From: DATMER01 sp963741305
GTDB lineage: Bacteria > Acidobacteriota > Thermoanaerobaculia > Multivoradales > UBA5704
Assembly: GCA_963741305.1 (NCBI GenBank)
Contig: CAVUHL010000003.1
Coordinates: 4,712,001 to 4,776,000 of the forward strand
DNA: 64,000 nucleotides
Direction of reading: 5' to 3'
The position numbers and the translations under genes were made by a program. Shown here piece after piece: positions 61,601-64,000 of this stretch (the first letter of the stretch is position 1; the number at the start of each line of letters is the position of its first letter). The notes beneath the pieces were generated by a model, which saw only the letters and a list, made by a program, of their open reading frames with translations, was not told the origin of the DNA and ran no database searches.

Positions 61601-64000
61601 CAGTTCCTGGTGGGCGTAGGCGTCCAGGGCGGTGCGCCGGATGCGGCCGAGCAGCTCCTCGAAGGTGGGATCGCCGGAGAGGTCGGTGCGCAGGGCGAGC
61701 ATGTTGACGAAAAAGCCGACCAGCCCCTCGATCTCGGATCGTCCGCGGTTCGCGACCGGCATGCCCACGGCCACGTCGGTCTGGCCGGAGAGGCGGCCGA
61801 GCACGGTCTGCCAGACCGCGAGGAGCGTCATGAAGAGTGTGGAACCGCGGCGCCGGGCCAGGGCGCGCAAGGCAGCCGCGAGCTCCTCCGGCACCGTGAA
61901 ATGGACCACTCCACCGCGGAAGCTCAGCACCGGAGGACGGGGCCGGTCGGTGGGCAGCTCCAGGGTGGCGAGCCCGCCGAGCTGGCGCTTCCAGTGATCG
62001 AGCTGCGCGGCCAGGAACGCTTCCGGCCAGCTCCGCTGCCAGCGCGCGTAGTCGGCGTATTGGAGAGGCAGCCCGGGGAGCGGCCGGCCGGAGTACAGGG
62101 CGGACAGCTCCCGCCCCAGAACCTCGTCGGACCAGGCGTCCGAGACGATGTGGTGCAGGGTGAGGAGGAGGGCGCTCTCTGCTGTATCCAGCCGGACCAG
62201 GTGGGCGCGCAGCAGCGGCGCCCGGGACAGGTCGAACGGCCGCAGGGCTTCCTCCCGGCCGAGCCGCGCCAGCTCGCCGGCCCGGGTGACCGTGGGCAGG
62301 GCGCGCAGGTCCACTTCCGGCAGGGGGAAACGCGACGGAGGGAGGACTTCCTGGCAGGGCTGGTCGTCCACCTCCACGAAGCGGGTCCGCAGGGCCTCAT
62401 GGCGGCGGACCACCCCGTCCAGCCCCCGCTCCAGCGCGGCCGGATCGAGGAGGCCATCGAGCCGCAGCGCGATCGGCACGTTGTAGATGGCGCGGCCGGG
62501 CTGGAGCCGGTCCAGGAACCAGAGGCGCTGCTGGGGAAAAGAGAGCGGCGCGAGGCTGTCCCGAGCACCAGGAAGGAGCGGAGGCAGGAGAGCGTCCTTG
62601 CTCGCAGCCGTGATCTCGCCCGCAAGCCCGCGGATCGTGGGCGCCGCGAACAGCGCCCGCAACGGCAGGTCCACCCCAAAAGCCTCGCGCGCCCGTGACA
62701 GCAACCGCACGGCAAGCAGTGAGTGCCCGCCAAGGGCGAAGAAGGAATCGTCGGGACCCGCCTCGACGCCGAGCACATCCATCCAGATCGCCGCCAGCAT
62801 CTCCTCGGCGGGCGTCCGCGGCGCATCCGCCGAGACGGTTGCCTCGGGAGCGGGCAGAGCCAGGCGGTCGACCTTGCCGGCGGCCGTCATCGGCAGGGCC
62901 GGGAGGGACACGAAGGCAGACGGGATCAGCGCCTCGGGGAGAAGCTCCCGGAGATGGGCCCGGAGATCGGAGGGACCGGCGATCCAGGCCACGAGCATGG
63001 GATCGCCGGACGGCCCGGGACGGAGGTCCACCGCGGCCTCGCGCACTTCCGGATGCTGAAGAAGGGCGGCCTCGATCTCCCCGGGCTCGATGCGGATGCC
63101 GCGGACCTTGATCTGGCGGTCAAGCCGGCCGAGGTACTCCAGCGAGCCGTCCGCCAGGAGGCGCGCCAGGTCGCCGGTGCGATAAAGGCGCTCGCCGGGC
63201 TGCGCGGACCAGGGGTCGGGCACGAAACGCTCGGCGGTGAGGTCCGGGCGTCCGGGATAGCCCCGCGCCAGAACGCCTCCGAGGCAGAGCTCGCCTGCCA
63301 TCCCCATGGGCTGGAGCTGTCCATGGATGTCGAGGACGAAGGCGCTGCGCCCGGGGAACGGCCGGCCGAGGCGCACGGGCCCGGTCACCTCGTGGCTGAT
63401 GGCGGTGACCACCGCTTCCGTGGGGCCGTAGGCATTGAGCAGGCGCACGCCGGCCAGCGGGCTCCGCTGCCAGAGCCGGGCCTCTTCGCCCGGCATGGCC
63501 TCGCCGCCCACGGTGACCAAGCGCAACGAGGGCGGCGAGGACGGGGATTCCCGGACCCACTGCCGCCAGTACGCCGTGGGCAGGTCGGCCACGGTGAGCC
63601 CCAGCCCCGCGGCAATCGAGGAAAAGTCCTCAGGGGGCCAAAGCTCCGGCCCGCGCAGCACCACGGTGGCACCGCGGACCAGGGCCGGGAGCAGCTCTTC
63701 CAGGGAGACGTCGAAGGAAGGCGAGGCGAAGAAGAGGACGCGGTCGCGCTCCGTCAGCTCCAGGAGGTCCGCCGCCGCGAGGACGTGCTCGGCCAGCGCG
63801 GCGTGCATGACTCCCACGGGCTTGGGGTTGCCGGTCGAGCCCGAGGTGTAGATGAGGTAGGCGAGGCTCCCCGGGAGGGGGCGCCCCTCTCCCGGAGGAT
63901 GGGAGGGGATGGGAGAGGGGACGGGGGTGAGGGGTCCCACCACGACGAGAGCGCCCGAGTCCTCCACCATGAAAGCGCGCCGCTCGGCCGGCAACGCCGG
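55685..64000 (-). CDS. non-ribosomal peptide synthetase, partial: A-T-C-A(MT)-T-C-A-T, N-terminus beyond window
   Basis: An open frame runs through the window edge, so the N-terminus and first part of A0 are missing. Approximate order: A0 64000-62870, T0 62840-62620, C1 62560-61320 (HHIVSDAW), A1 61260-59000, T1 59000-58790, C2 58740-57540 (HHIVFDGW), A2 57440-56000, T2 55960-55730. Then a ~20-residue tail (IEGLSEEEAAMAL) resembles C-terminal docking helices. A1 carries an extra SAM-methyltransferase (VLEIGCGSG) inserted between its A2 and A3 motifs (60730-60110). By-eye codes: A0 DVEDTGAVT, A1 DLWDMSLVW with GGATEAT (Cys-type relative), A2 DIEDIGTVI; none gives a confident substrate except the Cys-like resemblance of A1. 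No thioesterase. The docking tail suggests handover to another synthetase, possibly the NRPS at 28993-38364. Confidence 0.95.
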   Translation of the reverse strand, partial: PALPAERRAFMVEDSGALVVVGPLTPVPSPIPSHPPGEGRPLPGSLAYLIYTSGSTGNPKPVGVMHAALAEHVLAAADLLELTERDRVLFFASPSFDVSLEELLPALVRGATVVLRGPELWPPEDFSSIAAGLGLTVADLPTAYWRQWVRESPSSPPSLRLVTVGGEAMPGEEARLWQRSPLAGVRLLNAYGPTEAVVTAISHEVTGPVRLGRPFPGRSAFVLDIHGQLQPMGMAGELCLGGVLARGYPGRPDLTAERFVPDPWSAQPGERLYRTGDLARLLADGSLEYLGRLDRQIKVRGIRIEPGEIEAALLQHPEVREAAVDLRPGPSGDPMLVAWIAGPSDLRAHLRELLPEALIPSAFVSLPALPMTAAGKVDRLALPAPEATVSADAPRTPAEEMLAAIWMDVLGVEAGPDDSFFALGGHSLLAVRLLSRAREAFGVDLPLRALFAAPTIRGLAGEITAASKDALLPPLLPGARDSLAPLSFPQQRLWFLDRLQPGRAIYNVPIALRLDGLLDPAALERGLDGVVRRHEALRTRFVEVDDQPCQEVLPPSRFPLPEVDLRALPTVTRAGELARLGREEALRPFDLSRAPLLRAHLVRLDTAESALLLTLHHIVSDAWSDEVLGRELSALYSGRPLPGLPLQYADYARWQRSWPEAFLAAQLDHWKRQLGGLATLELPTDRPRPPVLSFRGGVVHFTVPEELAAALRALARRRGSTLFMTLLAVWQTVLGRLSGQTDVAVGMPVANRGRSEIEGLVGFFVNMLALRTDLSGDPTFEELLGRIRRTALDAYAHQELPFERIVDELRPERDMSRQPLVQVMIAFQDAPTVPLVLPGIVARPLDLALPIAKFDLTLSLSGGDTGLSGLLEHSADLFDRTTVQRLAIHLVHVLEQVTAGPGARLSAIELLTPAERHQALREWNDTRVPFSEEALVHQFFEARVDRLPAALAALWKDERITYGSLEERANRIAHLLREIEAGPVGVWMERSLDMIAAVLGVLKAGGTYLPCDAAWPADRVEAILAATGARAMLTRAALLPAAEELQWRLPDLDHVICLDVLEPEPPPEPLDAEAVRALFDHLAESAVDRVTAGGFVSSVTGLPFSEAEVDEYRDRVLALAGPWLRPGARVLEIGCGSGLLLWEMVGRGCRCVGLDPSPLTQERNREHARRHGLQVELRTGFAHEIGGLGEVDTSFDLVLLASTVQFFPGRRYLRQVLTEALAKLAPGGAVLVADVPDPRHHQPGKVLSLDEEWFRGLPAEASIFRREEGFENELRFRYDVILREGRGGDARKRLWTGWHVERRPADRLPAAATTESVAYVIHTSGSTGRPKGIAVQHRPVANLIQWLNPAFGVGPEDRVLFVTSLAFDLSVWDVFGVLAAGGSIHVASEEDLRDPEELLRALHRVTIWDSAPAALVQLAPLFSAGKASRLRLVMLSGDWIPVTLPDRVRSAFPGARVVSLGGATEATVWSNWYPIAEVDPRWPSIPYGRPIANARYHVLDAAFEPCPIGAPGDLHIGGDCLCVGYAGQPDLTAAAFLPDPFSAEPGARLYCTGDRARAFPDGNLEFLGRADQQVKIRGFRIELGEIEAALARHPEVREAAVVVREDHLVAYVVCRNPSDLAAHLRRTLPDYMIPSAFVTLDELPVTPNGKLDRRALPAPRREGSEDAATTPAEERLLAIWREVLGIERLGVNDSFFDLGGHSLLATQLMARLRESFGIEVHLRTLFQAPTVAGLAAALSAESPVSAEPPLVPIHREGDLPLSASQLRQWFLMQLDPGDPAYTLPLSLDLEGPLEPAALEGALSEIVRRHEVLCTVFPSKGGRPVAVVVPTSLSLAGVEIEDRPFDLAAGPLFRLALLRLGEDKHRLLITVHHIVFDGWSFGVFIRELAALYGGAVLPELPVQYADYAAWQCEWLAGPAAEAQVESWKSRLDGVSRTLALPTDRPRPAVQSSRGALVPLEIPPELRAFAAREGVTLFMAGLAAWSALLARHADQYGFNVGTFVANRRREALEHLLGLFVNTLALPVDLAGDPDFRGLLARVRESTLEAFEHQELPFERLLEALEPERDLSRTPLFQVLFGVQNFALPSCEARGLTFHPFAAAETDRIPGDLALWIEGESGWIKYATDLFDRTTAVRLSRQLITLLAAAMADPGARLSDLPLLTGGERHQLLREWGTGVPAKAPEDLLTVPDRIAIQAERTPDALAVEMGDEWLTYAELVDRADGLAAELRRRGVGPETVVGIAMERSPAQIVALLGILRAGAGYLPLDPALPPARLARLVEESGTRLVVDKAFLTKSPPLPGRMGRAAGSVRDRERGPGGEGPDLRNMAYVLYTSGSTGTPKGVMIEHASLSRFVTTCLGLYGFAPGDRVLQFAPLSFDISVEEIFTCLTSGATLVLRDDEMIASPAHFLARCRDLGITVLDLPAAYGHELAPALAAGVPLPPALRLLIIGGEKALPGPMGDWLAAGGDRLTVLDTYGPTENTVIASVCRLRDPADLTIGRPIRGVQAWILDREMRPVPPGVPGEVYLGGAGVARGYLNRPDLTAERFVPAPGGERLYRTGDLARWLPAGRLDFAGRADDQVKIRGFRIEPAEIAAVLSSHPEVRDAAVVARGARLAAYVTGPAEPAGLRAWLKDRLPAYMVPPDIVLLETLPLTPSGKVDRRALPEPEGPSRPFALPTSPTEELLAGLWNQLLGIEHVGLYDDFFDLGGHSLLAPQLLARIQDAFQVDLPLRVLFEASTVAQMAAILEDALLAQIEGLSEEEAAMALNAEA
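57039..57113. repeat. CCCTCACCCC-family inverted repeat read in frame in the last A domain
   Basis: CCCCCTCTCCCGG and CCGGGAGAGGGGG arms bracket an inner CCGAGCC/GGCTCGG hairpin. The element encodes SPPLPGRMGRAAGSVRDRER just before the core MAYVLYTSGSTG. Confidence 0.82.
63871..63935. repeat. CCCTCACCCC-family inverted repeat read in frame in the first A domain
   Basis: CTCCCGGGAGGGGGCGCC to GGGGACGGGGGTGAGGGG. It encodes PLTPVPSPIPSHPPGEGRPL, close to the reading PHPRPLSHTHSHPPGRGAPP obtained from the intergenic element at 11620-11793, just before LAYLIYTSGSTG. Confidence 0.82.

Noticed and set aside
59132..62698. 1188-codon + strand open frame opposite the second NRPS
   Set aside because: Same reason; it covers C, A and MT motifs on the sense strand.
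1..64000. tRNA, rRNA, insertion sequences, phage structural genes
   Set aside because: None recognised; the repeats found carry no transposase, and the GH19-type hydrolase stands alone.

Overview
The window is high-GC DNA with no tRNA, rRNA, transposase or phage structural genes. A cobalamin-dependent MetH behind a SAM riboswitch, many secreted proteins, TPR proteins, RiPP and NRPS genes, and low-copy repeats at gene ends fit a soil-type acidobacterium-like or similarly large-genome Gram-negative. That placement is an inference from style only; no phylogenetic marker settles it.

Layout. 1-4.9 kb: one-carbon/methionine genes (metH behind a SAM-IV-type riboswitch and terminator; metF behind a small secreted protein). 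5.4-11.6 kb (+): an exopolysaccharide-type sugar-phosphate transferase, a 1506-aa secreted gingipain-type (C25) peptidase, and 25 bp after it a 64-aa two-cysteine peptide that looks like a RiPP precursor. 11.8-19.3 kb (-): a run of RiPP-type genes, mostly overlapping by ATGA/GTGA. In transcription order these are a secreted protein behind a GEMM-like riboswitch, a 24-aa lasso-leader-like peptide, PqqD/B1, a terminator-like attenuator, B2 peptidase, HprK-like kinase, nucleotidyltransferase, a 17-copy 21-bp array, an S26-like protein with Cys/His in place of Ser/Lys, a second HprK-like kinase, a second PqqD and a radical SAM/SPASM enzyme. No lasso cyclase (asparagine synthetase) is present.

19.4-29 kb: two O-antigen-ligase-like proteins, TPR/anchor proteins, two XRE-type regulators, an outer-membrane barrel and the first copy of a 'small secreted peptide + TPR protein' pair. 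29-38.4 kb (-): a three-module NRPS ending in Cy-A(Cys-like)-T. 38.5-45.6 kb: a secreted esterase with Calx-beta repeats, the second secreted-peptide/TPR pair, a CrtI-like flavoprotein, a cupin and a GH19-type hydrolase. 45.6-54.4 kb (-): a run with a gluzincin metalloprotease, a secreted TPR-CHAT protease, two small or secreted proteins, an ECF sigma factor and anti-sigma factor, a frameshifted NHNQT-repeat peptide and a TPR protein. 54.9-55.5 kb (+): two small proteins, one a paralogue of the 22-kb protein. 55.7-64 kb (-): a second NRPS, open at the window edge, with a methyltransferase inserted between A2 and A3 of one adenylation domain and a C-terminal docking-like tail.

Two themes stand out. 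First, four tandem arrays of unrelated sequence share an exact 21-bp period and a GC-palindromic kernel, and several arrays touch a stop codon. Second, the A2-A3 linker of the adenylation domains is an insertion hot spot: genomic inverted-repeat elements are read in frame there in three domains, a microsatellite lies in a fourth and the methyltransferase in a fifth.
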